Positions 24,030 through 33,042 are shown, counted from the stretch's first letter. The stretch: 43,722 nt of DNA from CAYQVO01 sp964421085 (GCA_964421085.1 CAYQVO010000032.1:1-43722); one strand, 5' to 3'. Notes: generated from the letters alone by a model not told the origin. Program-made: numbers and translations.

Positions 24030-25916
24030 ATGGGTGAGAACCTGCTGACATTTCAATATTTCTGGTACATCCCTCTGGGCCTCGTCCTGTGCGCATGCGG
24101 GGCTATGCTTCTCGGTCACCTGAAAAGCAGGAATTTCGAAGCGCTGAAGCTTTTCGCAGGCGAGGCCCTGCTCCCCCGCCTTCTGGAAGGGTTCTCTCTT
24201 AACAGGCGGCGCATGAAGATGTGGCTTTTGTCTGCAGCAGTGATGGCGATATTCGCGGCCCTTGCAAGACCCCAGAGGGGCTTTGAATGGCAGGAGGTAA
24301 ACCGGCGGGGTCTGGACATTCTGATAGCTGTCGATACATCGAAAAGCATGCTTGCGACCGACACAGTTCCCAATAGACTGGAGCGGGCGAAGATTGCAGT
24401 CGATGATTTTATCAAGAAGCTCGACGGGGATCGTGCCGGACTCATTCCCTTCGCCGGCACCGCTTTTCTGATGATCCCGCTTACTCTCGATTACGACATC
24501 GTGCTCGATTCCCTCCACGTGATTAACACAGATGTAATACCCCGCCCGGGCACCAATATTTCGGCAGCAATTGATGAAGCAAGGCGCGCGTTCAGCGGAA
24601 GCAGCAGGGAGAAGATCCTGGTAATCGTGAGCGACGGCGAAGATTTGGAAAAGGATGCGCTGCAGGCTGCATCCCGGGCGGCATCAGACGGAGTAAAGAT
24701 TTTTACAATAGGTGTCGGTACTGCGGCCGGGGAACTGATCCCGGTAAAAGGCTCCATGGGAAACACCGGTTTTGTCAAAGACGAAACCGGCAACGTCGTA
24801 AAGAGCAGACTTGATGAAGAGACACTGAGCAGGATTGCTGAAACGGCATCTGCTTCATATTTTCCTCTCGGGCAGGGCGGCGAAGGACTGCAGAAAGTTT
24901 ATCTCGAAAAGCTGAAGCTTCTGCCGAAATCAGAGTTTGCGCAGCGAATGACACGAAAGCCGGTTGACCGGTTCGAGTGGGCTCTTCTTGCCGCGTTTCT
25001 CGCGCTTACACTGGAGTTCTGGCTGAAAGAGAGGCCGTCAGGCGGCAGAAACTCTCTTGCGTCTGTTGTTTCTGCCGGCAGGCGGTTTCTCGTCAGGACC
25101 CCGCTTCTTCTGGTTTTATTTCTTCCGTCATGCGGTCCGGACGCAAAAAAGCTGTATGACCAGGCGGAATACAGCAGGGCATCGGAGGAATACAGGAAGC
25201 TCCTGGAGAAGGACCCTGAAAATTCGACCCTTCATTACAATGCTGGAGCCGCGGACTATAAAGATGGCAGGTTTGACACGGCAGAAGAACAGTTCGAGTC
25301 CGCCCTCAAGACTGAAGACCTCAGTATCCAGGAAAAAGCCTATTTCAATCTCGGGGACACTTTTTACCGGAAAGGAGAGGCGTCTTTCAAGTCCGACAGG
25401 AACGGTACAATTGAGTCGTGGAAACAGGCTGTAGAAAGCTATGAAAATGCAGTCAAACTTAATCCATCGAATGAGGACGCCGTATTCAACAGAGATTTCG
25501 TCAGGAAAAAGCTCGAAGATCTCATGAAACAGACCCCTCCCCGGCAGAAGCAGCAGGAACAGAAGAAAGACCAGCAGCAGGAACAACAGGAACAGGGGGA
25601 GTCTGAAAAGCAGGAGCAGCGACAGGAACAGGAGAAGTCTGACAAGCAGGAGGAGGAGCAGCAGCAACGACAGGAACAACAGGAACATGAGGAATCCGGG
25701 CGGCGGCAGGAGGAGGTTCAGCAGCAGAGCCCGATGGCTCCCACTCCCTCGCCCGCATCGAAGCGCCGGGAGGCCATGTCAGTCGATGAAATGACGAAAG
25801 AAGAGGCCCGGCAGCTCCTTGAATCTCTCCGCAACGAAGAGCTCAAGCCTCCTCCTGATCCACAGAGGAAGCAGAGGCGCAGGCCTGATGATGATGATGT
25901 GAAGAAGGACTGGTAG
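24030..25916 (+). CDS. BatB-BatC fusion: VWA domain followed by TPR repeats and Q/E-rich tail
   Basis: A 628-aa protein that joins two usually separate Bat proteins. Residues 1-335 are BatB: two N-terminal helices, A-R-P-Q-R-G, MIDAS D-T-S-K-S at 102-106, S-D-G-E-D, and a closing helix at ~318-331. Residues ~352-368 form a second hydrophobic stretch ending L-P-S-C-G, which looks like the lipoprotein signal of a former BatC. TPR repeats follow (~372-485), then a tail at 502-570 made almost only of Q, E and K, and a charged C-terminus. The fusion is one open frame without an internal stop or ribosome site. Q-rich DNA is repetitive, so its length may vary between strains. Confidence 0.9.
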   Translation: MGENLLTFQYFWYIPLGLVLCACGAMLLGHLKSRNFEALKLFAGEALLPRLLEGFSLNRRRMKMWLLSAAVMAIFAALARPQRGFEWQEVNRRGLDILIAVDTSKSMLATDTVPNRLERAKIAVDDFIKKLDGDRAGLIPFAGTAFLMIPLTLDYDIVLDSLHVINTDVIPRPGTNISAAIDEARRAFSGSSREKILVIVSDGEDLEKDALQAASRAASDGVKIFTIGVGTAAGELIPVKGSMGNTGFVKDETGNVVKSRLDEETLSRIAETASASYFPLGQGGEGLQKVYLEKLKLLPKSEFAQRMTRKPVDRFEWALLAAFLALTLEFWLKERPSGGRNSLASVVSAGRRFLVRTPLLLVLFLPSCGPDAKKLYDQAEYSRASEEYRKLLEKDPENSTLHYNAGAADYKDGRFDTAEEQFESALKTEDLSIQEKAYFNLGDTFYRKGEASFKSDRNGTIESWKQAVESYENAVKLNPSNEDAVFNRDFVRKKLEDLMKQTPPRQKQQEQKKDQQQEQQEQGESEKQEQRQEQEKSDKQEEEQQQRQEQQEHEESGRRQEEVQQQSPMAPTPSPASKRREAMSVDEMTKEEARQLLESLRNEELKPPPDPQRKQRRRPDDDDVKKDW

Positions 25917-25921
25917 GTAAT

Positions 25922-27808
25922 ATGCATCGCTTGTTCAAAACAATTATTTTCAGTGCAGCTCTCTGCATTCCGGCACTTGCCGTTGTTTCTCATGCTGACG
26001 ACACTATCACCGCGACTCTTCATCAAACTGAGATCGAAGCTGGTGAGTCAGCTCAGCTTACTGTCACTCTTTCAACCGGTACTGATGCCGGGAAACCTCT
26101 TCTTCCGGACGTAAAGGGTCTTCGCTTTATTCCACGAGGCCAGAGCACTCGGATGCAGTTTGTAAACGGGAGAATGTCTACTAATGTCACGTTCGTCTAC
26201 GAGATTCAGGCACTCGATGAAGGAGTGTACACGATACCTCCTGTTCAAATCCGGCTCAGCGGCCGGATCATCGAAACAGATCCCATGACTCTTTCCGTCA
26301 CCGGCGGCGCCCGGAGCAGACTTCCGGCAATGCCGCCCTCGTCAGGACTCGGAACTTTTGGATTTGGCCCGCCTGCACCCTCCATCCCGGCTCCACGTGC
26401 GGACAGCGCAGGGCAGGCAGCGGCTTTGACTGTGCATCCGGCAAAAACTACGGCCTATGCTGGTGAACTGCTTCCTGTGGAGATAAGAGCAAGCTTTGCC
26501 GAAGCGATGCGGGTGACACTGAATTCCCAGCCCGCACTCAGCGGTGGCGCCTTTACTGTGCAGAACACGAAAGGTGAGCCGCATGAGTCCCGCGAAGTCT
26601 CGAACGGACGCACGTACACTGTGCTCACCTGGAGAACCGCAATTTCGGCGGCGAAAGATGGAACGTTTCCCGTTACGGGAGAACTGGCGGCTACATTTCT
26701 CGTCAAAGAGACGATGCGGATGCGAAATCCCTTCCTCGACAACCCGCTCTTCGACAACAACTTCTTCGATCAGGATCTTTTCGACAACTTCTTCGGAGGC
26801 CTTAAAGAAAAATCGGTTACACTGAAAAGCGACGAGCTTTATCTCCGCATTCTCCCTCTTCCTGAAGAAGGAAAACCCTCCAGCTTCAATGGAGCCATCG
26901 GATCGTTCTCAATGTCGGTATCATCGAGCCCGGCTGCCGTTCGCACGGGCGACCCCGTCACTCTTCGCGTCCGCATCAGCGGAACAGGGAACTTCGACCG
27001 TGTTTCGAAGCCATCCGTCGAGACTGACGCGAACTGGAAAACATATAATCCTGAGGCAACATTCAAGCCCCTTGACGCAGTCGGATTCCAGGGGGAAAAA
27101 TTTTTCGAGCAGGTTTTGATTCCACAGTCTCCGGACATAAAGGAGATACCCCCTCTGGTTTTTACATGGTTTGATCCCGTCCAGAGAAAGTATAACCAGA
27201 TAAAAAGTGATCCCCTGCCGCTCACAGTCACTGGTCCGGCTATCACGACAGGCCGGACACTTCCATCCGCGCCATCACCCGCCGTGGTTCCTGAGGCAGG
27301 ACAACCGCCCTTACCAACGGACAGCACCCTTGCGCCGATTCAGATTGAGAGCGGTCCCGGGTACGCGTCGCTCACGCCGGTATTCATGCAGTCGTGGTAT
27401 CTCCAGGCGGCAGGGACCGTCCTGCTGCTGATTTTGGCCGGAATCGGCGGCAGGATGATGGTGCTGAGGCGGATGAAAGACCCGGGATACGCGCGGAGGC
27501 TGTCACAACAGACTGCGATTGACGCCGCCTTTAACGAGATTGAAAAAGCTCTTCATGAGGCGGACACAAGGGCGTTCCTTCTTGCCGGAAAAAGGGCTGG
27601 ACAGCTCATGCTTGCCGACAAGTGGAGGCTTGAGCCTGAGGCAATAACGATTTCGGACATAAAATCACGGAGCGGCGATGAGTTCCCTGAGACTCTGAAG
27701 ATATTCGAGCTTTCTGACGCCGTCTCGTTTTCCGGACACAGTCTCAATGTTCAGCAGCTCAGGGAGATCTTCAAAGCATTCAAAGACGAACTGGGGAGGG
27801 TGAAATGA
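25922..27808 (+). CDS. batD: BatD (oxygen-tolerance) protein
   Basis: A 628-aa envelope protein. It has a cleavable signal peptide (residues 1-25, ending S-H-A-D), tandem beta-sandwich domains with the BatD pattern I-E-A-G-E-S-A-Q-L-T-V and, further on, V-R-T-G-D-P-V-T-L-R-V-R-I-S-G-T-G-N-F, then one membrane helix at ~495-512 (A-G-T-V-L-L-L-I-L-A-G-I-G-G) and a ~100-residue cytoplasmic helical part. Around residues 265-295 is a low-complexity stretch rich in N, F and D (a repeated P-L-F/N-N-F-F-D pattern). Five bases separate it from the batBC stop, and it overlaps batE by four bases. Confidence 0.9.
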   Translation: MHRLFKTIIFSAALCIPALAVVSHADDTITATLHQTEIEAGESAQLTVTLSTGTDAGKPLLPDVKGLRFIPRGQSTRMQFVNGRMSTNVTFVYEIQALDEGVYTIPPVQIRLSGRIIETDPMTLSVTGGARSRLPAMPPSSGLGTFGFGPPAPSIPAPRADSAGQAAALTVHPAKTTAYAGELLPVEIRASFAEAMRVTLNSQPALSGGAFTVQNTKGEPHESREVSNGRTYTVLTWRTAISAAKDGTFPVTGELAATFLVKETMRMRNPFLDNPLFDNNFFDQDLFDNFFGGLKEKSVTLKSDELYLRILPLPEEGKPSSFNGAIGSFSMSVSSSPAAVRTGDPVTLRVRISGTGNFDRVSKPSVETDANWKTYNPEATFKPLDAVGFQGEKFFEQVLIPQSPDIKEIPPLVFTWFDPVQRKYNQIKSDPLPLTVTGPAITTGRTLPSAPSPAVVPEAGQPPLPTDSTLAPIQIESGPGYASLTPVFMQSWYLQAAGTVLLLILAGIGGRMMVLRRMKDPGYARRLSQQTAIDAAFNEIEKALHEADTRAFLLAGKRAGQLMLADKWRLEPEAITISDIKSRSGDEFPETLKIFELSDAVSFSGHSLNVQQLREIFKAFKDELGRVK

Positions 27809-28569
27809 AAGCAGTCAGAGCCGTCCTTACTCTCTTTTTCCTTCTCCTGCTCACGCCCTTCGCATACGCTTCCGACACATTCCAGGACGCCAACCGGGCT
27901 TATGCAGGAGGGAATCTCGAGGAGGCGGTAAAGCTTTATACGCAGGCTCTGTCAGAACAGGGCTGGTCTCCGGGCATTCTTTACAATATGGGAAACGCTT
28001 ATGCGATGCTTGGCCGCCCGGGTGAAGCAGTGCTTGCATACAAACGCGCCCTGTACCTTCGGCCCCGGGACGATGATGCCGCTGCAAACCTGACTCAGAC
28101 ACTGAAAGAAGCCGGAACTTTTCCCGACGAACCGTCCAGGGCAAAGGCGCTGATTACAGCATTCAGCATGAACCGTCTTGCGTATGCCGCACTTGCTTCC
28201 GCCGGGGTGCTTGCTTTGTATCTTCTTATGACTGGAGTACTTCCTTTCATTCGTCTCAAGGCAGGACTGATCAAAAGTCCGCCCGGACCAATGAACATCT
28301 TTATTGCAGCGGTCTGTGTTTTAATTATCGTTGTTGCGGGCGCCGGGACGGCTGTTCAGCTTTATCAGCTGAAAGAGGCGGTGGTGCTCGCAGATGATGC
28401 TTCCCTTCAGGTTTCTCCGTTTCAGGGAGCCGGACACAGGAGTTCATTAAAGCCGGGCAGAATAGTCGAGATAATAAAGGAATTTCAGGAATACTATTAT
28501 ATTGAAGACGCGAACGGTCAGACAGGATGGCTGAAAAAGGATTCTGCCGCGAGGGTAGTGCCGGGGTAA
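27805..28569 (+). CDS. batE: BatE: TPR protein with C-terminal SH3-like domain
   Basis: A 254-aa membrane protein closing the Bat operon. A signal peptide (cleavage near A-Y-A-S, residue ~23) is followed by TPR repeats (A-N-R-A-Y-A-G-G-N-L-E-E-A-V-K-L and G-N-A-Y-A-M-L-G-R-P-G-E-A-V), two membrane helices (~128-148 and ~168-188), and a bacterial SH3-type domain at ~200-250 with L-K-P-G-R-I-V-E-I and G-Q-T-G-W-L-K-K-D. The layout is that of BatE. The ATG overlaps the batD stop (ATGA). It is convergent with the sensor kinase gene. Confidence 0.9.
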   Translation: MKAVRAVLTLFFLLLLTPFAYASDTFQDANRAYAGGNLEEAVKLYTQALSEQGWSPGILYNMGNAYAMLGRPGEAVLAYKRALYLRPRDDDAAANLTQTLKEAGTFPDEPSRAKALITAFSMNRLAYAALASAGVLALYLLMTGVLPFIRLKAGLIKSPPGPMNIFIAAVCVLIIVVAGAGTAVQLYQLKEAVVLADDASLQVSPFQGAGHRSSLKPGRIVEIIKEFQEYYYIEDANGQTGWLKKDSAARVVPG

Positions 28570-28608
28570 AAAACAATATGAGGAATTTTCCGCCTGATTA
28601 CCCCGGCA
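28559..28608. terminator. 11-bp inverted repeat spanning two convergent stop codons
   Basis: TGCCGGGGTAA (28559-28569) and TTACCCCGGCA (28598-28608) pair perfectly with a 28-base loop. Each arm contains the stop codon of one gene, so both proteins end in Pro-Gly. It may serve as a bidirectional transcription end, though no T-tract is present. Confidence 0.4.
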
Positions 28609-29494
28609 GCTTAATGTAAAATGTCGACCCTTCGCCGGAGCAACTCTCTGCCCGCACACTTCCCTTGTGCGCCTCCACTATTGCCCTGACGAAACTAAGT
28701 CCCAGTCCAAGTCCCCTCTCCGTCCGGCTCCGATCGCTCCGATACAGTCTTTCCCATATCTTTTCAAGTTCACCCGGCGCGATTCCGCATCCGCTGTCGC
28801 TCACCGATACAATCACGTCACCACCTTCAACATCCGCGTGAAATTTGACCCACCCGCCTTTCTGGTTGTATTTGACGGCGTTATCGAGAAGATTCGCAAA
28901 GGCCTGCTGAATCCGGATACGATCCACAGGGCAACGAATGCTCCGGGGAACCTTGTTCGAAACCTTGACCTCCTTTTCGTCAGCAACTTCGGCATACATG
29001 TCGATGACTTCGTCAAGTATTTCAAAGATCGATTCATCTGCAATTCTCAGACGGACACTCCCTGTCTCGGCCTCTGCCACATCCATAAGCGTGTTGAGAA
29101 TCTGCAGCACCCGTTCGGACTCTTCGAGACAGTCAGCAAGCGCTTCTCTGTACGCGTCAAGATCACGGTTATCCTGAAGCGCCACTTCCGCCGCCGTGCG
29201 AAGTCTTGTGACAGGAGTGCGAAGGTCATGCGCCACGTTGTCAAAGGCTGAAGCCAGCTGCTGCGCAAGATAAGCGTTCCTTTCAAGCATCTGATTCACG
29301 AGACCCACGCACTCCTGGACCTCCGTACGGCGGCTGTTGACTGGGATCCGCAGCCTGGTGTTTCCAGAGGAAAGAATCTCCCGAATGCGGCTCAGAGTCT
29401 GCCCGACAGGAGAAAAGTACATTCGAGCGGTGAGCCATCCGAGAAGAAACCCGGTGCTCAGGATGAGAACGAATATCGGAAGAACATCACTCAT
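28598..29494 (-). CDS. sensor histidine kinase lacking a periplasmic sensor domain
   Basis: A 298-aa histidine kinase. One N-terminal membrane helix (residues ~5-24) leads into a HAMP-like linker, then the HisKA domain with the phosphorylated His-89 in N-V-A-H-D-L-R-T-P-V-T-R-L, and an HATPase domain with N-L-L-D-N-A-V-K-Y (N box), D-S-G-C-G-I (G1) and G-L-G-L-G-L-S-F-V (G2). Relatives have two helices enclosing a periplasmic sensor; here there is no room for one, because the upstream response regulator stops only 16 bases away. It presumably senses through the membrane helix or through a partner. Confidence 0.92.
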   Translation of the reverse strand: MSDVLPIFVLILSTGFLLGWLTARMYFSPVGQTLSRIREILSSGNTRLRIPVNSRRTEVQECVGLVNQMLERNAYLAQQLASAFDNVAHDLRTPVTRLRTAAEVALQDNRDLDAYREALADCLEESERVLQILNTLMDVAEAETGSVRLRIADESIFEILDEVIDMYAEVADEKEVKVSNKVPRSIRCPVDRIRIQQAFANLLDNAVKYNQKGGWVKFHADVEGGDVIVSVSDSGCGIAPGELEKIWERLYRSDRSRTERGLGLGLSFVRAIVEAHKGSVRAESCSGEGSTFYIKLPG

Positions 29495-29510
29495 TCAGGC
29501 GGCCGTTTAA

Positions 29511-30185
29511 TCATTCCGCTCTCAGCATATACCCCATGCCTCGGACAGTTTGAAGCATCTTCGGCTCGAAATCACGGTCGATCTTGTTCCTCAGGCGGCA
29601 CACGAGCACATCCACCACATTTGTCTGCGGATCAAAGTTGTACTCGTATACATTTTCGAGTATTGAAGTCTTTGAAACAACCCTGCCGGGGGTTCTCAAA
29701 AGGTATTCCAGAAGCCGGTATTCTTTCGCCTGCAGCTCTATCCTCCTTCCGTTTCTCGAAACTTCGCGCGTAAGGAGATTAAGCACGAGATTCCCGAGCC
29801 GCAGAACAGGCGGGTCGCCGGGATTTGCAGAACGCCTGATGAGCGCGTTTACCCGGGCCAGGAGTTCCGAAAACGAGAACGGCTTCGTCAGATAATCGTC
29901 ACCACCCTTTTCAAGTCCAAGCACCCTGTCGTCCACTGTATGCTTGGCGCTCAGTATCAGTACCGGAGTATTGACCCGTTTCATCCTCAGCCTTTCGATC
30001 AGAGAAAGTCCGTCCATTCCCGGCAGCATGACGTCGATAATCGCCGCGTCATAAACTCCGCTTTGGGCCAGGTGCAGGCCTTCGGTCCCCTCGTGGACCG
30101 TATCAATGACAAAACCGGCCTCTTCGAGACCTTTAGCTATATACCCGGCAATTTTTGTGTCGTCTTCAACGATGAGAAGTTTCAT
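29511..30185 (-). CDS. OmpR-family response regulator
   Basis: A 224-aa two-component transcription factor. The receiver domain starts M-K-L-L-I-V-E-D-D, has the phosphoacceptor Asp-51 in I-I-D-V-M-L-P-G-M-D-G and the conserved lysine in S-A-K-H; the winged-helix output domain ends R-T-V-R-G-M-G-Y-M-L. ATG 30185 gives the normal receiver N-terminus; a GTG at 30203, directly after the glycosyltransferase stop, would add six residues and is an alternative. It forms an operon with the glycosyltransferase before it and the kinase after it. Confidence 0.94.
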   Translation of the reverse strand: MKLLIVEDDTKIAGYIAKGLEEAGFVIDTVHEGTEGLHLAQSGVYDAAIIDVMLPGMDGLSLIERLRMKRVNTPVLILSAKHTVDDRVLGLEKGGDDYLTKPFSFSELLARVNALIRRSANPGDPPVLRLGNLVLNLLTREVSRNGRRIELQAKEYRLLEYLLRTPGRVVSKTSILENVYEYNFDPQTNVVDVLVCRLRNKIDRDFEPKMLQTVRGMGYMLRAE

Positions 30186-30203
30186 ATCATCCAGCGCAAG
30201 CAC

Positions 30204-31187
30204 TCATGCAGTATCAGAACCATCGCACGGCGGCTGATGAACGAAATGCCGATGAAGAGGTTCGCGGGGAACATTCATGATGTCGAAGCTTACGGCAGCC
30301 AGCAGAAGCTGCATTCCAAGAATAAGAGGCAGCGCGGAAAGCATCACAGTGCCCGTTATCGCCGGCTGTCCGGACTGAATACTCACATACCATTCGTAAA
30401 GGCCCAGACCGACACCCCATGTGCACAGCAGAAGTCCGGTCAACATCTCGATGGAACATACGTTGAAATCTCTCAGGAAGTAACTGTAGAAGACCCGTTT
30501 CAGGAACCTGAGAGTGTATTTTCCGGGGAACTGAAAAAGCACGCTGCGGATACTCAGGCTGTTTGTTTCATCACCATAGGAAGAATCCATCGGGATCTGT
30601 TCGATTACAGCGCGTATCGTCCCGAGCCGGAAAAGCATGTCACTCTCGAAGAAGCAGCGGTGGTCTATCTTCTCCAGAGGAAGGAGCCTCAGCACCGATG
30701 TGTGAATCGCAGTGAACCCGTTCGCGGGATCCATCAGATTCCAGTAACCACTCGTCACTTTGTTGATGAACGAGAGCACCACATTTCCCATAAGCCTCAA
30801 TCCCGGCATCTGTGAGAGGGATTCAAGGCGGAAGAATCTGTTGCCTTTGCAGTAATCCGCTCCTTCCTGAACAATCGGGGCGATAATAACCGGGATAAGA
30901 GCGGGACGCATCTGCCCGTCGCCGTCAATCTTGACCGCGATATCGGCGCCCGAAGAAAGAGCCGCTCTGTATCCGGTGATAGTCGCGCCGACGACGCCCT
31001 GATTTTTCGCGTGGCGCAGGACTGACACTCTCGTGTCTGTACAGTTTGCCTCGACATAGTCGCCCGAACCTTCCGGGCAGCAGTCATCTACGACAAAAAT
31101 ATCCTCGACCTCGCTGCCCATCGCCGAAAGAAGCTGCAGTATCTGATTTTTGACCCTGTAACAAGGAATAATGGCGGCCACTTTCAT
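30204..31187 (-). CDS. GT2 glycosyltransferase, dolichol-phosphate-mannose-synthase/GtrB-like
   Basis: A 327-aa membrane-attached family-2 glycosyltransferase. The catalytic domain has A-A-I-I-P-C-Y-R, V-V-D-D at residues 33-35 and the nucleotide-sugar/metal-binding D-G-D-G-Q-M at 88-93; two hydrophobic segments near the C-terminus (~250-310) anchor it, as in polyprenyl-phosphate sugar transferases. It likely moves a sugar onto a lipid carrier for surface polysaccharide or lipid modification. The stop codon abuts the response-regulator start region, so the enzyme and the two-component system are co-expressed. The 280 bases upstream of its start hold no gene I can support. Confidence 0.88.
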   Translation of the reverse strand: MKVAAIIPCYRVKNQILQLLSAMGSEVEDIFVVDDCCPEGSGDYVEANCTDTRVSVLRHAKNQGVVGATITGYRAALSSGADIAVKIDGDGQMRPALIPVIIAPIVQEGADYCKGNRFFRLESLSQMPGLRLMGNVVLSFINKVTSGYWNLMDPANGFTAIHTSVLRLLPLEKIDHRCFFESDMLFRLGTIRAVIEQIPMDSSYGDETNSLSIRSVLFQFPGKYTLRFLKRVFYSYFLRDFNVCSIEMLTGLLLCTWGVGLGLYEWYVSIQSGQPAITGTVMLSALPLILGMQLLLAAVSFDIMNVPREPLHRHFVHQPPCDGSDTA

Positions 31188-31468
31188 GCGCCCGAGTATA
31201 ATACAGGTGGAAACTCATAATCAATGAAGGATCTTATACGCCGAGAGTTCTCTCTTGCGGCAAATGCGACACTCTTTTTTTTTCAGGCATAATCATTATT
31301 AGAAAAACAACACGGGGCTCAGACAAAGGTTTCCGGGGTGCACATCATTAAGAAACGACGCGCCCTGCCTCTTTTTCCAGTCAGGTTTTTTCAGTCGAAG
31401 ACGCCGTGGTTTTACCGGCAGTGATGGATTTGTGACGTGAAAACCCCCGGGAAAAGAGAGGCTCTGCG

Positions 31469-31681
31469 ATGGAAGGAAAAAGTATCAAAGTGACACAGAT
31501 AGAATCAACAAGCAGCCGTTCCAAAGGCCTCATTGAACGGTGGGAAGCATTAATACCTCAGCGCAGTCCGAAGGGAATTCGCTCCGGCTTCCGGGCTCTC
31601 GGACTTTTCAGGACTGACTCAGTCAATTTTTCTCTGGCAGAAGCCGCTCAAAAACGGCTTCGCGGCCATCTCCCGCAATAG
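31469..31681 (+). CDS. small hypothetical protein, 70 aa
   Basis: I cannot assign this short basic reading frame. It has a decent ribosome site (GAGAGG, seven bases before the ATG) and stops 46 bases before the 425-aa gene on the same strand. Composition is rich in R, S and L without a signal or membrane segment. It could be a real small gene, an upstream leader of the next gene, or chance; conservation would decide. Confidence 0.35.
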   Translation: MEGKSIKVTQIESTSSRSKGLIERWEALIPQRSPKGIRSGFRALGLFRTDSVNFSLAEAAQKRLRGHLPQ

Positions 31682-31727
31682 GACCTCCATTTGCGTTTCA
31701 TGGAATGTTCAGGCTACCCTTCTGCCA

Positions 31728-33005
31728 ATGGAAGAGGAATCGAATCAGATCCCTGAGACTCCCGCGTCGACGCATGCTTCGTTAATTGACAGCAGTTCTG
31801 TTTCTCAGTTTCTCTCTGTCCTGAGCACCAGGGTGGATCCTGCCGCAGCAAAAGCTTCTCTTCGCGTTACGCCTCACGGTCTGTTTGTTGAGCGCAACTT
31901 TCTGAATGATTTCTTCGCGCTCTACAAGACGTGGTTCAGGGAAAAGCTGGGACGAGAAGCCGCCTTGAGCCTGCAGAAGTGCATGAAGAAGTTTTTCAAT
32001 ACGCCCGTCCCGCCCCTTTTTTACCTTGTTGAAGCAAAACAGTGCATGCTTGGCCACCTCGTGAGGCGTGAGTACCAGGACCCGAAGCGTCTTGGTCTTC
32101 CCACATATCTCGGGACAGTTGATGACACCCGCAGGATGCTTCATCCCAGAGATCCTCTTCTCATGTACATGACGAACCTCGAGGTGAAACAGGGTGCGCG
32201 TGGAAGGGAGTTCGTCCTCAAGTGCGGGAAAGGCCAGTGGACCTTCGACGAAAATGTTCTTCTCGAGTTCTCGCGCCTTGTTCAAAGGTCGCCTCACCTT
32301 GCAAAACGGTTTCCAAACCGGACAGGCGCCCTTCGGGACTCGTTCAAAGCTCTTTCTGAAGTTCTCGAGCAGGCGAAACTCGCCCCGCCCAGACAGAGGC
32401 TTCTTGTTCCTGAAGCCTTCAAGGCTGGACGAGACATAAACTACATCGCTGATGGCACGCTTACTTTCCTCCTGGAAGGCCGCAACAGGATCGTGTGGTG
32501 CTATGAAGTCGGCGGAAAGACGCTTTTCCGGTTCATAAAGAGAGAATGCATCGGCCTTTTCACGTCGCAGGACAGACGGCATAGGAGCCGCATCGAGATT
32601 CTGCCTCCGCGCAGCCGGGATCTCGCCGCGTATCAGCACAAGGGGAAGACCTTCATGCTTCACCCCCGCGCGTTCCTCGAATTTATCAGGATTGTCATGC
32701 ACTCGCCCATTGAAGGATCTTCGCTGCAGTTCAGGTATTCCGTCAAAGACTGCCTCGATGAGCTTTACAGAATTCTCGAAATAACTGAGCCGATTTCTCC
32801 CGACAAAGTCGCCCGCCATCTGGAAAGGATCCGCTCAAAACGCATCCTGTGCCTGATTACTTCGCGGTGGATTCTCGCTGTGACACAGAGAAACAGGATT
32901 ATCGCATGTATCGACAGGCACCATTCGCATTCAAGGCCGAAGGTAAACCGCGGCGGAAATCAGGGGCGGAAAGGAGACAGGAGAAGGTTCAGGGGAACGC
33001 GTTGA
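31728..33005 (+). CDS. unknown 425-aa protein with a threefold internal module
   Basis: I do not recognise the family. Three segments share a pattern of aromatic/helical residues ending in a helix with a conserved spacing: residues ~52-93 (F-V-E-R-N-F-L-N-D-F-F-A-L), ~172-216 (F-D-E-N-V-L-L-E-F-S-R-L-V) and ~308-352 (L-H-P-R-A-F-L-E-F-I-R-I-V). After the second and third comes a beta-like hydrophobic segment containing R-N-R-I (I-V-W-C-Y-E and I-I-A-C-I-D). The last 30 residues are strongly basic. There is no signal peptide or obvious catalytic motif. The start ATG has no strong ribosome site, so translation may be coupled to the small frame before it. The basic tail suggests nucleic-acid binding; this is inference. 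Confidence 0.6.
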   Translation: MEEESNQIPETPASTHASLIDSSSVSQFLSVLSTRVDPAAAKASLRVTPHGLFVERNFLNDFFALYKTWFREKLGREAALSLQKCMKKFFNTPVPPLFYLVEAKQCMLGHLVRREYQDPKRLGLPTYLGTVDDTRRMLHPRDPLLMYMTNLEVKQGARGREFVLKCGKGQWTFDENVLLEFSRLVQRSPHLAKRFPNRTGALRDSFKALSEVLEQAKLAPPRQRLLVPEAFKAGRDINYIADGTLTFLLEGRNRIVWCYEVGGKTLFRFIKRECIGLFTSQDRRHRSRIEILPPRSRDLAAYQHKGKTFMLHPRAFLEFIRIVMHSPIEGSSLQFRYSVKDCLDELYRILEITEPISPDKVARHLERIRSKRILCLITSRWILAVTQRNRIIACIDRHHSHSRPKVNRGGNQGRKGDRRRFRGTR

Positions 33006-33042
33006 AGGACAGCGGAGGATCTTCCGGCTCACGTTTTGATAT

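Noticed and set aside
23514..24518. 334-codon minus-strand frame across batA and batBC
   Set aside because: It is antisense to two genes with intact MIDAS motifs, and its composition (rich in C, H, Q, R) is typical of a shadow frame.
31320..31465. Possible c-di-GMP (GEMM-like) riboswitch before the 70-aa frame
   Set aside because: A GACGCCG...GGTTTTACCG...GATGG string recalls the 3' half, but the conserved GGGCAAACC and GACGCAAAGCC segments are missing and the helices do not form.
31782..32819. 345-codon minus-strand frame opposite the 425-aa gene
   Set aside because: One of the two strands must be shadow. The plus frame has the repeated module and a basic tail, while the minus frame has no coherent domain; I kept the plus frame, with moderate confidence.
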